A stretch of 64,000 nt of DNA, from contig OZ345356.1 in NCBI GenBank assembly GCA_977006965.1, positions 310,001 to 374,000 of the forward strand, given 5' to 3'. Origin of the DNA: Phymatolithon calcareum (Eukaryota > Rhodophyta > Florideophyceae > Hapalidiales). The notes under the pieces are model-generated. The model did not search any database. It was not told where the DNA came from and saw nothing but the letters and a program-made list of their open reading frames with translations. Of the stretch, positions 20,495 to 33,230 are shown piece by piece. Each line of letters starts with the position of its first letter. The stretch's first letter is position 1. The position numbers were made by a program, and so were the translations under genes.

Positions 20495-21780
20495 TTCTTT
20501 AATGCAGGTTTCGGAGCTGTTCTATAGCAACTTTCCATCCTTACGGATACAGAAGACGTTAACAGATACGAGTGGTATTTGATATCACAAAAGTTCTACG
20601 CCGAAAAAGTGCAGAGCTTCGGGGAACTTAACATCTTTCTTTCTTTCTTTTATTGCGGGATTTATCAGAGCTGGTAAACAACTCCACATCCTTACGGCTC
20701 CAGTAGACTTAACAGATACGAGTGGTACTTGATGTCACAACAGCTGCCCAAGCTGCACAATGTGCAGACCTTGGGGAAGCTTAACATCTATATCGCTACA
20801 TAGCCAATCTTCAGTCGCCGTCCTTCAAAGGGATGCCCCGGGTTGGAAACCATTTAGGACGCTCACGGTAGCTAGTCATCTCGCTGCCTTCTTTCATCTT
20901 CTTCTGTCTTCTCTCCCAGCTTCCTTGAGCGTTGCGGCACACCACTCAGGGCGGAATCCATGTACTACCATACTACCAGAAGGTGATAGTCTTCTCCCAT
21001 GGGGAGGCCGGATCACAGCTCTTGCAAGTTCAAAAAAACCCTGCACTGTAGCGGGGAAAAATTCCTGACTGAGCTCTTGGTTCCTATCTGTGACGCACAG
21101 GTGAACGGGCCGGACCGGTATGATAGCTGGCCTGTATCAAATCCGCTTAAATTCGCAAGATTTTCTCGAAATCTTGCAACGGCGGGCTTGGGTCTGGCAT
21201 TTCAAGTGTGGCAAGTTCTCGATTCGCCAAGTCCCTGGAGTGCGCGTTCACGATCGCGTCCGCCATTTCCGGCGGGATTACCGTCGGAAGGAGCGCTTTG
21301 TGCAGCTTTATCGCTGCGGCCACTTGCGCCGGCGCGGGCGCCCGCGCCCGCGCCGGAAACTTGTCTTTTTTCGTTTGTGGTCCGTTCGGTCCGGTCAAAC
21401 CCTTCTCTCCCTTGAACTTAACATCTAAATTTCTACGCAGCCAATCTTCAGCCGCCGTCCATCCAAGGGATGACCCGGGTTGGAAACCATTTAGGATGCT
21501 CACGGTAGCTGGTTATCTCATTACCTTCTTTCATATCCTTCTGTCCTCTCTCCCAGCTTCTTTGAGCATTGCGTCACACCGCTCAGGGCGGAATCCATGT
21601 ACTACCAAACTGCCAGAGGGTGATAGTCTTCGCCCATGGGTAGGCCGGAGCGCAGCTCTTGCAATTTCAAAAACCCTGCCTTGGAGCGTGGAAAAATTCC
21701 TGACTCTGCTCTTATCTGCTTCCTGTGACGCACAGGTGCACGCGTCAAACTTCGCGCTTTTTCCCCGATACGGTTTCAAT
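20495..21780 (-). repeat. Family G copies, nested, minus strand
   Basis: A first 3' end (20495-20628, TTCTTTAATGCAGG on the plus strand) is truncated at CTTCGGGGAACTTAACATC. Directly after it a second 3' end begins at about 20629 with TTTCTTTCTTTCTTTTATTG. The minus strand then reads, 5' to 3', TCASQE...RRLSPSGSLVVHGFRPE, WLRRNLDVK, TGPNGP...KILRI and a second TCASQ-like block, so the unit is partly duplicated. 20636-20970 is identical by eye to 60819-61150. Confidence 0.7.
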
Positions 21781-22094
21781 TGATCTTGGACATCGCCTCA
21801 GACTGGGCCGCCTCTACCAAGATGGTTTGCAATACTGCTGTCGGGAAGAGTTGCGTCATAACTCGAAAGCCTCAAATTCGTTCTTGCAAGAAAAGAAATC
21901 TTCTGATACTACATTCTTGGGCATATCCATATCTTCGAACGGAATAACAGAATCTCCTACGCTTTCCAGAATAGATGATGCACAGAATCGATTAATGGTT
22001 CCGGAAAACATCGGAATCCACGGAAAAGGGTTCAAACCCTCGACATGCTTAAGACTATATAAGGTGCTCGTCAGACAAATGACGGAGTATCTTT
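21770..22094 (+). mobile_element. LINE RT C-terminal fragment, plus strand
   Basis: Frames give LDIASDWAASTKMVCNTAVG and then FLGISISSNGITESPTLSRI and LRLYKVLVRQMTEY, the post-palm region of the EN/RT LINEs (compare LINE K, EYLGTTIDNTGV). Cut at 22094 by a minus-strand RNase H LINE tail. Confidence 0.65.
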
Positions 22095-22490
22095 TTTTCT
22101 TGCTTTTATTGCGGAAAAATCGCTCACACCTAGGTTAGCACCAGAAGTTTTTCTGCAACAGCTTCTCTTTGTTAAGAAACTTTAGTATCGCTAGTTGTCT
22201 CTCATAGCATAGCTCCTCTACGGTTTTTTTCCCAACTCGACCAGTAAACTTACGTCTCGAGACAGCACGTCCACTACAACGTAAAATCAGTTGTTTTTTT
22301 TAGATTCTTTGCAGCCAGAATTGCAGGCCTTGCACACTGGATCGTACGAAATTGTGTCCCTGTTGCATCCGTCCGTAAAGACGGCTACCATAGGGGTGCA
22401 CCCCCAAGCAGTTGCTGTAAAATCACCTTTGATCGTCTATGTGATATGGGTAGCTCTTCGGTCGGAATGGCGACAGACTCGGTTTTAGTG
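22095..22490 (-). mobile_element. RNase H LINE 3' fragment, minus strand
   Basis: The minus strand encodes the tail seen in LINE B: a CKACNSGCKES remnant of the knuckle, CSGRAVSRRKFTGRV and KTVEELCYERQLAILKFLN. The 3' end reads CCGCAATAAAAGCAAG on the minus strand. Confidence 0.65.
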
Positions 22491-22499
22491 TATGTTTTG

Positions 22500-24360
22500 A
22501 TGCCTGATCTCGCTTTTTTTGATTTCGAATTTATTAAACGCCCTCAGAAACACTCATGAGACTGCAAGGGAGATGCGTTTCAGCAGCTACTCTCTTTTAG
22601 CATCGATCATCTACTTAAATCCATTCAATCCGGGTTAACGCCGTAGCCCTAGCTGTGAAAACCTTCTTCCGGGGGCAGAGGGAAAATCCTGGGTTCCACT
22701 GGTCAGATTTCCTATGGGGCTCAGGTTTGAAGCTCAGTTGACGCCTTGTATATTCCATGTCGTCATAAAAGACGATAGTGAAGAAGAGTAGCTTGTCTAG
22801 AGCTTTTTCTGTGATATTAATCTCCTCTTTGGATAGTTTATATCTGCGCAGTTAGTCCTCTAGGTAGCTCATGAGGGTTGGCACAGAATCACCGAACTTG
22901 TCAGTGAGAAGTGATGTGATCATTGAGGGAAACCGGCCGAATGCCCACTTTTCAGCTAATTGGTGGTACCGTGTTTTCGGGAGTTTGATAATCGCTGGGA
23001 TGGACCCCGGCAGATCTTACGGAATTTCCCTCTTTCTGCTGGCCTCCAAGATGTCTCCTTCTTCTTTGAAGAACAGGTTCCGCAACGATTTTGCTGAAAC
23101 TCTATGCCTGAGGAAAGTCAAGGCCGTCTCGAAAACGTCGTTCTGCAGCATTGCCGCTATGTCTGTACTAACCCATTGCAGATCCTCCACGTCTCTTTCT
23201 TCGATTGGGACGGCCAGAAGGCTCCTTTTCTTTGATCTGGGTACTTCCAGGATTCTGAGTGCTAGAACGAGTCTCCTGTTTTCAGTATTATGAATTCAGC
23301 AAAGAAGACAAAGTATGACTTTGCGGTTTCGATATTGGACCGCATACTTGTGCAAAAATTTCTTTCAACTTCTGCGATTGCTGTTTAGACTCTCGGCGTC
23401 CATGGTGTCAGGTGCATGGCATACTCCCATCTTGGCCGTATCAACGCCTTATAGGTCTTCACTGCTTCCAAGGGGCTGAGTGCCCACAACAAGACACCCA
23501 GGGACCTCAATTTATATACCGCGATCTTGGCCTGTCGGATGCGCTCAAAATTTTTTGTGTCAGTAAATCCCTCATTTCGGAGTGAGATGCCGAGCTATGA
23601 GACTTATTTGACCTTTCCCTGCAGGCTTGAAAAGGGATGATCTTGTGCCATCCGAGAGAAGAACTTCGCTCTTACCAACTTTCGTGTTCAAAATCATCTG
23701 TCTGTCCATTGCTCGTTTCGATGCCATATTTAACAGTCTCTGTAGTCCCTGGCGTCTTTGCCGATAGGAGGACATCGTCCGCAAAGAAGACTGCGGCTAC
23801 ATCTGCGACTTTTCGTGGCACTTGGCTTACGTTTTCTGCGAATTAGTCCGTGAAAAGATTGTACAAACTTGGGGTTAGTGGGGACCCCTGAAGTACTCCT
23901 CTGTCAATTTGAAACCACGTCTGCTGCGGGTCCCCAACTGTGGATACCCAGGAAGGCATCATGAATCTCTCGATCATCGCGCATAGGTCTTACGGCAGAA
24001 GCCCTCTCATTCGCTCTTGCAGGTGATATCTAGGTACTGTGTCGTACGCTGCCTTCAGGTCCAATACAGCAATGCATCGCTGACCTTGTTTTTGTAGTTC
24101 CAGCGCCCTCAATACTGCGAGCTCCGTACTCTTCCCTTTTTTGAAATCCCAGCTGGATGTTTGGTTCTTGTATCTTTGACGGAGAATAGTATCAATTGCG
24201 AACTCAACAAACTTTCGAACTTTTATTGCAACTGCTTAGTTGTTTATTTGAAAAGCCTCATTAACACTCCTAAGACTGTACAGGAGCAGCTTTTCGTATC
24301 TTGCTCATTCTAGTATATTACCGGATCCATAATACAGGGACTCGTCGCTCTCCATGTTGT
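22500..24360 (-). mobile_element. LINE I (EN/RT type), decayed, minus strand
   Basis: The 3' end at 22515-22600 matches family D (CACTCATGAGACTGCAAGGG on the plus strand). The minus strand shows RT pieces (CIAVLDLKAAYDTVPRYHL and DRGVLQGSPLTPSLYN near 23880-24070; FFADDVLLSAKT near 23790) and then the C-terminal domain (AEKWAFGRFPSMITSLLTDK, EKALDKLLFF, 22780-22990). A short foreign 3' end lies near 24245-24300. Many stops and shifts. Confidence 0.65.
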
Positions 24361-24745
24361 CAATTGTGGTGACGCTGTAGAGTAGTATTGAGTCCAATAA
24401 TTATTCCGTTCTTAGTACACCGGTGCGCTTGGGGCCCGCAATTCGGCGTTCGATCGAGCAGGTGCTGGAGCGCGTGCGGAGTTTTCGCCAACAGGATCAT
24501 GTCGTCTGCAAATAGAACTGCGGACACGTCTGCTACCTCGCTCAGAATAGCACTTATGCGCTCCGCGAACTCGTCCACAAGTATGTTATACAGACTTGGG
24601 TTGAGTGGTGACACTTGAGGGTCGCCTCTGTCAATTGTGAACCAACTCTTGTTGCATTCTCCCGCTGTGAGGATTCAGGAGGATAATAAGAATGCCTCAC
24701 ACATGTCGCTGATGGCCTTAGGACCATTCTCATCCCTTCCTGGAG
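24361..24745 (-). mobile_element. LINE RT fragment, minus strand
   Basis: Encodes FTIDRGDPQVSPLNPSLYN and VLFADDMILLAKTPHALQHL, an RT palm with an intact FADD box but no flanking domains. It abuts the 3' end of LINE J. Confidence 0.65.
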
Positions 24746-25228
24746 AAGTTTCCTGTGGAAATTGTAACTTTTTATTTTAGAAGCCCTCAACGCCAGAGTC
24801 GCCGACACCAGAGCAGTTTCCCATATGCTACTTTCGCATTGCCTAAAAATATCGCATTTCACTTTCATTTCTTCCGTCATTATTTTCTCTAATTCTAATA
24901 GTCTGTCTATCGCCTACATTTTTTCGCCCTCGATCTCTCCGCTGAGTTGCGGTTGTGTGAGATTGCGCTGCACGGTCTCAAGGCTCTTCTCAGCAACCTC
25001 GCCGAATTTTTCCACATAGGAAGAGGGTTCCGTGGAGGGAAGCGTCCGACTACGATTTCACTGCAAACATTCTCGTTTTTCGCGATTTGATTAACACGGT
25101 CGGGTGGGGCGCACTTACCTGTCTACCGGGATTTTTCTCTTCAATCATTCCCCTGTTCGGCCGCAGGCTTCGCTAAGACGCAGTTTCTCTTACTTGGGCG
25201 TCACCTTCCCTTGCTCCGCCCGGTCGAT

Positions 25229-26720
25229 CTACTCGCTGGACAGATCGTGATGTTTCATGTAGGAAATATCCCTTTCTGCGTAGCGAAGGTCTTCGGCTTT
25301 GCCTTCGTAGTTTGGCTTTTTCTCGATTTCAAGTTTCTCCTTCAGTAGTCGCGCAGCAAAATGTTCGCCCAGCTGTGTCCTCCTGATTACCGGGGGTGTG
25401 ATTTTGCAGAGCGACCTCATTCGGTTTTGGAGACGGAGTGCGAAGCGTCCTAGTATGAGGGAGTAGAACAAACCTTCGGCCTGATTGATTTGGACTTGGA
25501 CGGATCTCGTCCACGGGATCATGTGCAAGGCGTTCTCCCACGGACATTGCACGAGGGTCTTGTAGATCGATATATTCTTCATTGTGTGCAGTCCCTTGGC
25601 ATTCATTCCAATAACTCGAAGACCTAGAATAATTCCCTTGGCTTTTGAGATTCGCTTCAGTGTGGCGTGTTCGGTGACACCCGTGTTGTCAACGGTCGTA
25701 CCTAGGTATTCGAGCCGTTTTGTTTCATGGAGTTCGACCCATGCTAGCTGGAATTTTCGCTTGAATAAACCGGGGTAGATGAGGACTTCGCTTTTTCCCT
25801 TCTTCGAGTTCCACGTCATACCGTTCTCCCTGGCACTTCGTGTTGCTCTATCGAGGAGCCATTGCATTCCGTCCGAGTTATCGCTTGCAGTTGAACGTTG
25901 TCGGTAAACAGGATCGCGAGGTACTTTGAAATATGCCGGTGTGCCTTCTGAATCATCTCGGCAAATGTGTCCATGAACATGTTATCGAGACACGGACTTA
26001 GGGGGGAGCCCTGGGGAACTCGCTGTCGATCAGAAGCCAAGTCTTCATTTCGGCGCCCGAAGTACAGACCCATGACGGTTTCAGAAAGTATTTGATCATC
26101 TCGGCGATATCCGGGGGTAGACATTGCTGGACTCGGCGCATAACGATGCTGCGCGGGACTCGATCGTAAGCAGACAATAGGTCCAGGACAGCGACGAAGC
26201 GATGACCTCTCCTCATTGTGCTAGCTGACCTCAGGATCGCAAGTTCAGTACCCTTGTTCTTCTGGAATCCCAATTGGAAGCGGTAGAATATGTACCGTTG
26301 ACGTATAGCAGAGTCCATCGCCGCATCTATGATTTTCCAGACTTGGCTTAATAGCGAAATTGGTCTGTAGTTTCCTAGAACGTGTGCAGGCCCTTTTTCG
26401 TAAACAGGGATTAGCGTTTCTCGGCGCCATGCTGTCGTCATACATTGCAGTCTACCGCATACCTGCCATAGGCGTCCAAGCTGTTCGCCGCTCCTAGTTG
26501 GGTTTGCTTGTAGCATTTCGACCCCGATCTTGTCCGGTCCGAGTGCCTTTCCACGGGGAACGCGAATTAGCGCCTCTTTAATGCCTTCGAGGATGGCTTT
26601 GGATATCGCGAGCCGGTGCAGGTTGGGCTTCCAGGCCGTATCGGCTCTGCAAACGTTTCCTATGTGGCTGTGAACAAACATGGGTGGACTAGAGCCCCCA
26701 GCGCGCGATTTATGCCTCAT
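25229..26720 (-). pseudogene. LINE J reverse transcriptase, active site lost
   Basis: Frame 25998-26720 shows PRGKALGPDKIGVEML, LIPVYEKGPAHVLGNYRPIS and VAVLDLLSAYDRVPRSIV. Frame 25816-26124 has VPQGSPLSPCLDNMFMD and LFTDNVQL where FADDVQL is expected, so both a hydrophobic position and the second catalytic Asp are changed. Frame 25229-25867 carries NGMTWNSKKGKSEVLIYPG, EYLGTTVDNTGVTEHATL and EGLFYSLILGRFALRLQ. Close in sequence to LINE K. Confidence 0.8.
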
Positions 26721-27029
26721 CTCCTGCTCTTGCGTTTCAGTATTCTGAATAGCGTGGTCGTGTATTTGCGCGGGGATTGGTCGTCCAGGTCTACCACGAA
26801 CGTGTCGTAATGAGATTTCTTCGCTATTTGGACTGCGGCCCGCATTTAAATCCGGAATTTGAAGTAAGTTGACATGTCATCTGTATTCTTGGTTCGCATC
26901 GCCTTTCGGTATAGTTTCTTTCTTTCTTTTGCGTTATTGTCCAGCGCTCGCGTCCAGTATCCTGGAGGACGTCTCCGCGTGTTTCTCCAAGGTTTTGTTA
27001 TCAGGCGTCGGAACTGTCCCTACCACTTG

Positions 27030-27830
27030 TCAAGTTCCACTTGATTTTTGCAGGATTTCAGCTTGTCCATCATCTCGGGTCTCCAGCCTACCATTTCTTC
27101 GGAAGAAGTCTTGGCACGCTATGCGCTCCTTCTCTCTGTTGCCGATACGAAGGACTCGACAAATGCGGGGGCTGGTTTTGTGTGCTCTACCCTCGTGGTG
27201 ACTGGGACGTGTCCAGCTCTTATTCCGCCCCACATCCCATTTGGCGTTTCGACTCTTGACGCATCCATAGACTTGGTCAAGAACATGTAAATATTGCTTT
27301 TTCCTACGGGGGATCGAAAAGTGGCCCGCGTTGCTGTTCGGATTCGCCATTTGCCGGTTGCCGCCCATTGGACCAGGTGTCGTCCTCTGGTTTTCGATTT
27401 GGAGTCCTAATATTGATGCCGTGCGTTCAAGTCTCCCATAAGGATGGACTTCCCTCTGCAGTTCGTATGAACTATATCGAGTCATTGTTTAGTTTCGGCT
27501 TTTGTTGCAAGAGGGGAGATGTAGGCCACCGCTACATTAATTCCTGTAGTTACTGTGATAAGCGGTTGAACGGTGGGCGTGGCGTGTCGGTAGGTGACTT
27601 TGGAAGCAATTCTTCTTCTCGTGACCAGAGCTACACTCCTTCACGGTTTGGACCGAGGGGGGCACGGGCGAGTCGCGGAGAATTGTTGCTAAGGTATCTT
27701 GAGGGATTAGGCTTGTTTCTGCCAGGTCTCGGTTATTCCGAGTATATCCACTGCATGCTCTTGGAGCAATTGCTCAACCGTGCGCGGTAATTCCGGTGAA
27801 CTGCCGACGATAAATGTACAAATCTTTAGA
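27030..27830 (-). pseudogene. LINE J endonuclease remnant
   Basis: Distributed over frames: LGITETWQKQ near 27750, then a GKSILMGDLNARHHYWD-like metal motif and SNIYMFLTKSMDAS near 27250-27440, and a basic connector toward the RT. AP-endonuclease type by motif order. Confidence 0.6.
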
Positions 27831-28581
27831 TCCGTGTTCTGGGGCATTGCGTAGCGTAAGAGGACGGAGCTTTTTGAGATGCCGTCATGGTGGTTTTAGT
27901 GTTTTCGCTTGCGGGAGATTCTGCATCTTGGGATGCAACGTCCGAATTGGCATGTGCGGCCTCTTCTTTATATTCTTTTTCTCCCGCTATTCGCTCGTTG
28001 CTTCGGCCCTCGGCGTGTTTAGATTTCAGAGCTAGGTCGTCCTCTATGTTATCGCCTTGTTCACCTGTTCCTTGCCACGGGGAGCGATCGTGATCATCAT
28101 GGCTCTGTTTTTCGTGACAGGTTCTTAAGCTTTCATTTTCCATTATCGTTAGCGCTTCGTCCGCCAGTTTGAAATTCTCTCGGTACTACTTCCTTGTGTG
28201 GAAGTCAGCTTTTCCTGCGGCACAAGTTCGCATTCTCGACGGGCTGGCGCTTAAGTTGCTTGTTGTGCGTTCCTTGATGAGCAAGTTTCTCCATTTCGAC
28301 ACTGTGTCTCTCCATATACTGAACTTTGGATCGTATGAGAGGCGCGCAGCACGAAGAGTGGCAACGGGGCGATGGACGAGCGGCTCGTTCGCTAGCACCT
28401 CTAGGATTGCCCCTCCGATGAAGATTTGTCCTAGTACAGCCCTTTGCGGCAGCGCTTCCCTGAGTCCGTTGTAAAGGCTTTTGAGCTGATCTGGGTCCTT
28501 TATGCTTCTAATAATTCCGCGAAAATACAACGGTACCACCTTTGGCGGGATGCGCGGTTGGCGAATTGTTCTCTTCACCAT
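27826..28581 (-). pseudogene. LINE J ORF1-like protein pieces
   Basis: 28186-28581 (131 codons, ATG) reads PPKVVPLYFRGIIRSIKDPD, LYNGLREALPQRAVLGQIFI and EVLANEPLVHRPVATLRAA, a globular fold of the type seen in retroelement nucleic-acid-binding ORF1 proteins. A break near 28190 leads to 27826-28143, a charged low-complexity tail. Further upstream ORF1 sequence (28690-29530) is present in broken frames. The exact ORF1 family is not recognised. Confidence 0.5.
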
Positions 28582-29535
28582 TCTTTCGAGTCTGACAATT
28601 TATCTTTGCTCTTGTTCCGGGAACACATAGTACGAGAGGCTGTGGGAGGCTGAAATTTCGGCGCAAGTTCTTCGGTTTCCGTTTCTATTCCTAAGAACCT
28701 ACCTCTGCGCACGTTCCCGAGTTTGTGTCGGGGTGCTTAGCGTTCTGGGATTCCGCCTCAGCCAACAGTTTCGGGGAGGGCAGGACAGGAACTGTGTTTC
28801 TGGCGAGTCGAGTGAGCGGTTCCAGTCGGTGCGCTGGGCTAGTTAGGGTGTGTACTGCTGTGCGGGCTGTTAGAGCAGGCTGTTCATATAGTACCGGCAT
28901 GGCTGGCCCATTTTGTGCACGCACGTTTAGTTTAGCAGATGGTTTCGTGCTTGCAGCAGGTGCGGTGGTCTGATGGTCTTGGTATTCGTTGTGAGTGACG
29001 TTCTAAAGATCGCTGTGTACGTCTAGTTTCGGTGACCGCTGTTCCGACTCCACCTTGCGCATTCGTACCGCGCCGCATCGGCATTGGCCTTGTAGTGTCA
29101 AAGCGTCCGGAGCATTTGGGGCAACGGACATTCTTTCAAGTACGGATGAATCTCGACTTCCATTCGGAGATGTGGGCCTTTTCCTTGTTCCAGATCAGCA
29201 GAAACAAGGGAATTTTCGGCTACATTGTACGGCGTCGTGGGTGTCTCAATATGGATTCGTTGTACGCTCTCGTCGGTGAGTGTTTTTCACGGAGGTCTGT
29301 CGGGGAGAATTTCTTGCTCTTCTTTCTCACTGGAGAGTCGTCTTCGTTGTCTCAGTTTCGATTTCAGCTACAAATTGGTGGTCCAGATCTCTGCTTAAGA
29401 TAAGGAGGTTCTTGTACGGGAGGTTCTCGATAGTCACGGTGGTGGGTTCAAGTGCTGGGTGAGGCTCGATTTCACTGATATCCGTGGCCTTTGAGCTTTT
29501 GTATTGTTTTAGCGAGTCAGAAAGCTTGTCTTTAC

Positions 29536-31600
29536 TAGGGGGGAAATTGTAGCTTTTTAATTTAGAAGTCCTCAACGCTGGCGCACGCCGACTCCAGAGC
29601 AGCTTCGCATTGCGCTTTAACCCTTGCAGGGAAGACTACAGCTTATCGCCTCCATCGTCACACCATCATCTCCTCTTTCATCTCACTCTTGTCTTCACTG
29701 GTCAGTGCTCCGTATTTTCTGTCCAAACGTCTTTTGGTGAGTAGACCGTTGTTGTCTCAATTCCTTTTGTTCTGAAAAAGTCGATATTGCTCTTGAATCG
29801 CTTAGTTCGGAAGCCGAACCCTTTCCATGTTCGGACATCCCAGTTCTTTGCTGTTGTCCAACGGAAGAGCTGGTTGTCTCTCCCATTTGAGAGGAGGTCC
29901 CAGCTGAGGTGCCAAACGTTCCAGTCGCCGCACACAATTGCATTTCCTCGTCCGTACGTATGAACCATGATCAGGCAATTCTCGATTTCCTTTCTGGTTG
30001 CTGCTGGAGATATGTAGACAGCGCCCACTTTTATTTCCTCCACTTGGGCGATTATCAGTTGAAAATTTGTCTCTGCGTGTTTAAATATCAGACGGCTCCC
30101 ACAGTGCTTGCGAAAGAATAGCGAAACCGCTTCAGAGTTTCGCCCAATCTGTGGAGGCGGGCGCATTGCATTCATAGAAAAGCAATGAGATCGAATAGTC
30201 CCTTCCGGTCTCATGTGTGTTTCAGTTATTGCAGCCATGTCTATATCGTGGTTTTTGATCCTTTCTTATATGTATGCTGGGTCTCCGGCAAGCCTCTAAT
30301 ATTGAAGGTTTCCAAACGCCACTTTTTCTTAAATAGAATTTCGGAAGTTTCCTCTTGATGTGCCCCAAGAGTGTCTAATGAAATATCATTTGTAGTTCCA
30401 GGCTTAGTTCTAGAGTCTTTCTCTGCCTCTTCAACGTCAGAATGGACTATTTATGATGCGGTAGCTGCTATTTTTCTTGAATTTTCTTCTGTATATTGGA
30501 ACTACGGCTCTTCCGTTATCCCGTCTACATTATCGGTTTAAAGTCTTGCGCTTACTCTACCGCCAAGGTCGAGATCTGGTTCCACCAGGGTACGCCTATC
30601 CGCCGACACGGAGTTTTCGACGCATAGGTCGAAGAATCTTCTGTTTGCAGCTTACTCCATGCCATGATACGATTCTCGGGAAATAATATTCTCCGGCTTC
30701 GCTGCGCAATAGCGCGCTCGTCCCCTTAACTTCTCCATGTTTCTTTTCTGATCTTCAAGAGCGATTTCTATCTGGCGGGTATTTAGGGCACTCTCAAATT
30801 CGCTAAAGTTTGGCATGTGTGACATCCTCGCTGATAGAATGAGACTGATGATGTTCAAGCTATCGACCTTCTCAACAAGGAGTTCCATTACCGAGATTCT
30901 AAAGAAAGACAAAAGCAGGGGACGTTTGTTCGCAGGGAGGTCTCGCTCAGCTTCCTCAATATACTTCCTGTCTGTCCTCTGGAGGTTCTTAAAGAATAGA
31001 ACTCCCACCACTGGGGCTTTTCCAGGTCTCATCATTGGCCACATTCGTTCAGTAAAGGCATCTAATTTCGATACGTCTTCCTCAGAAACCTGTGGATTGT
31101 TTTCTGCTCTTAGAGCCGTGTCACGATACGACGTCATTGCCACATCTTTCTTTTCAGTGCTTATTGAACTGGGAAGCGCAGCATCGGACAGAATGTCTCG
31201 AGTTCGTTCTGCAGATGGCTGGGTTGAGTTTTCGGGCTGTGAATGCTCCTTCAGTCAACGGTTCAGTTCCATGAGCGTGACCACTTCTGCTTCCAAGAGG
31301 ATAACACGGTTCACTGTGTCTGCATGTTTCATATCAATCTCCTCCATCTTCTTCAATAGAAGTGCTGAAGTTGCTAGCATCTTTCTGAGATCTCTCTGTC
31401 TCTCTTTGTGTCTCCGAGTTGCAGCTCTTCTCGCCACCTTCAGCGGACGGTACCATCTGTTCAATAAACGACACAGCATCACTTCCACTCTTCTTCGTCG
31501 GACATTTGCTGCATTTTGTGGATAGTTATTTTCAATGCGGCATCCCTTATGGATGTGAGAGTCTTTTTAGTAACACCTGCTCCCGGCTTCTTCCCGCTAT
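29536..31600 (-). mobile_element. LINE L: endonuclease and ORF1 remnants joined to a LINE 3' end (RT missing)
   Basis: 29536-29700 is a LINE 3' end of the J/K type (GAGGACTTCTAAATTAAAAA on the minus strand). 29702-30238 (minus, 178 codons) is an endonuclease: ITETHMRPEGTIRS, VGAVYISPAATRKE, CGDWNVWHLSWDLL, SNIDFFRTKGIE. 30652-31137 and 31255-31488 are basic, coiled-coil-like ORF1-type frames. The roughly 2 kb RT is absent between endonuclease and tail, so this is an internal deletion or a chimera. Confidence 0.6.
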
Positions 31601-31699
31601 TCGATGGTCCTGCCTGTGGACCGAAGGTCAACTCAGGACTCAAATTTTGGTTTTTTTAGAGTATTTCCGTCTTCCGCCGACGAGTTTCGACTTGCCCGG

Positions 31700-32660
31700 C
31701 GTCTCGACCTGCGACTTTTCTGCGTCAGTCAAGACAGCTCAAGGTCTGCTTTGAGTGTGAGAGGAACCTTCTCGCGGTCGAACAGGTTTGATTCAGAAAT
31801 ACGTCTTCTTGCTAATTCGTCGGCAGCATCATTTCGTGGCATTTCGCAGTGACTTGAAATCTAAATTCATTCAACGAAAATCGCCCTTGCCATCAATTGA
31901 TATATAAGAACCCAAAGTTGCCGCTACATTTCCCGGTATCTCCGTGTATGTACGTTAATAACTTCGATGTAGCTCCTGCTGTCTGTGAACAGTCTTATCG
32001 TTCTTCCACGTGCAAAGGTGAGCTTCAAAGCTTCTTGAAATGCATGAACTGCGGCAAAGACCTTCGCATCGAATGGCGTCTATGGAGACGTAAAAGTGGG
32101 ATATCTGGACAGACCGTTCAGCATCGCCGAACCGTACTACTGCCTCGTACCCAAGCTTCGTCCCTCAGTTTGTTACCGGCTTCCCAAAACGTGCATAGGT
32201 AATTTCCCCACCGCCACGGGAAGTTAAGTTCGCCCTTTAGGCTTGATTAGCCAGACCGAATCCGGAGATTCAAAGCGTCATGTCGTCCTCATGGAGCCAA
32301 GTTTCTGATAGGAGCAGGATGTCTGCCTTAGAGTCATTTGCCAGCTTCGAGAGTTGCGCAGCGCGCCCAACTCCCCGCAAGGAGCGTCAATTGATATGAA
32401 GTATGCACAAGTGGCCGGGGCTGGTATCAATTTCGCTTCCGCGAAGGATGATGATGACGCTTGATGGTGTCCAACATTTTTGGTGGAAAGGTGTGAGATC
32501 TCTATGCGATTCAAAAATTCCGAACAAATTTCCGTTGTGGATTTCATTTTGTCCGCGATGTTCCCCGCGAACTTCGTGGTGCAGTCACACTGCGTGGAAG
32601 TGAAACCCGTGTGTTCTCCCGTTCGCAGACTTGACGAGTGACATCCTCCGAGCATAGGAT
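31700..32660 (-). mobile_element. RNase H LINE remnant C: endonuclease fused directly to RNase H
   Basis: The minus strand runs from an N-terminal leader resembling the start of LINE B, through endonuclease pieces (ANDSKADILLLSETWLHEDD, then ISGFGLANQA and QISHFYVS near 32090), straight into RNase H (FDAKVFAAVHAFQEALKLTF, IRLFTDSRSYIEVI, 31960-32080). RT and the first part of RNase H are deleted at about 32085. The tail (31700-31900) is decayed. Confidence 0.6.
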
Positions 32661-33230
32661 GCTCAAGAGATCAACCTGTTGTTAAGCATCTTCGGCACAT
32701 GGTTCAAGAATATACAGGCCCGATGTTGACGAATATGCCGCCAGGAGTTCATTAAGCCCAATTGAGCTCCAAGATCATAACAGGACAGAAATTTCAAAGA
32801 GGACATGCACTTTAGCTTTCCAAGGGCACAACGCTACTGGCAATATTGAACGCGGCAAACAATGTGCTTCACAAAGCTCTTCTCTGCCCTCTACATAAGT
32901 ATTTGTGCTCAACCTAGATGCCACAACAAATGTAAACGCAAGAACTCAGAAGAGCGCAACAGAAGAATCGGATGCATGTCTTCCTCCAAAAGCCCTTTGA
33001 TAGGAGGCCTGTGCCCTCCTTAACCAATCAAAAACGAGCTCCCACCATTTCTCACCCTCAAAAAAGCGAAACACAGGCTTTTTTGCTCGCACAAGTTATT
33101 TCACCGCTTCCCATACCCCTGGCAAGGGCGAGTAAGAAACGAAGATCCCGAACTCGATAAAGAACTTACAGTTATCTCAGCATAATGCCTAAGCAACAGC
33201 TTTCGGATGTTCTGAAAGGGATGCTGGAAT
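32661..33230. other. No gene seen
   Basis: Only short frames without motifs and no repeat partner in the window. Confidence 0.3.

Larger units (their letters stand above)
24746..29535 (-). mobile_element. LINE J: near-full-length EN/RT LINE, decayed, minus strand
   Basis: From 5' to 3' on the minus strand: ORF1 region (29530-27826), endonuclease (27830-27030), RT (26720-25820), post-RT and C-terminal domain (25867-24850), and a 3' UTR ending TTCTAAAATAAAAAGTTACA. The 3' end resembles those of LINE K and of the fragment abutting its 5' side at 29536. No TSD was recognised. Confidence 0.75.

Noticed and set aside
28691-28924. Minus-strand 77-codon ORF as a separate gene
   Set aside because: Lies within the LINE J ORF1 region and is Pro/Ala-rich low complexity; treated as part of the element.
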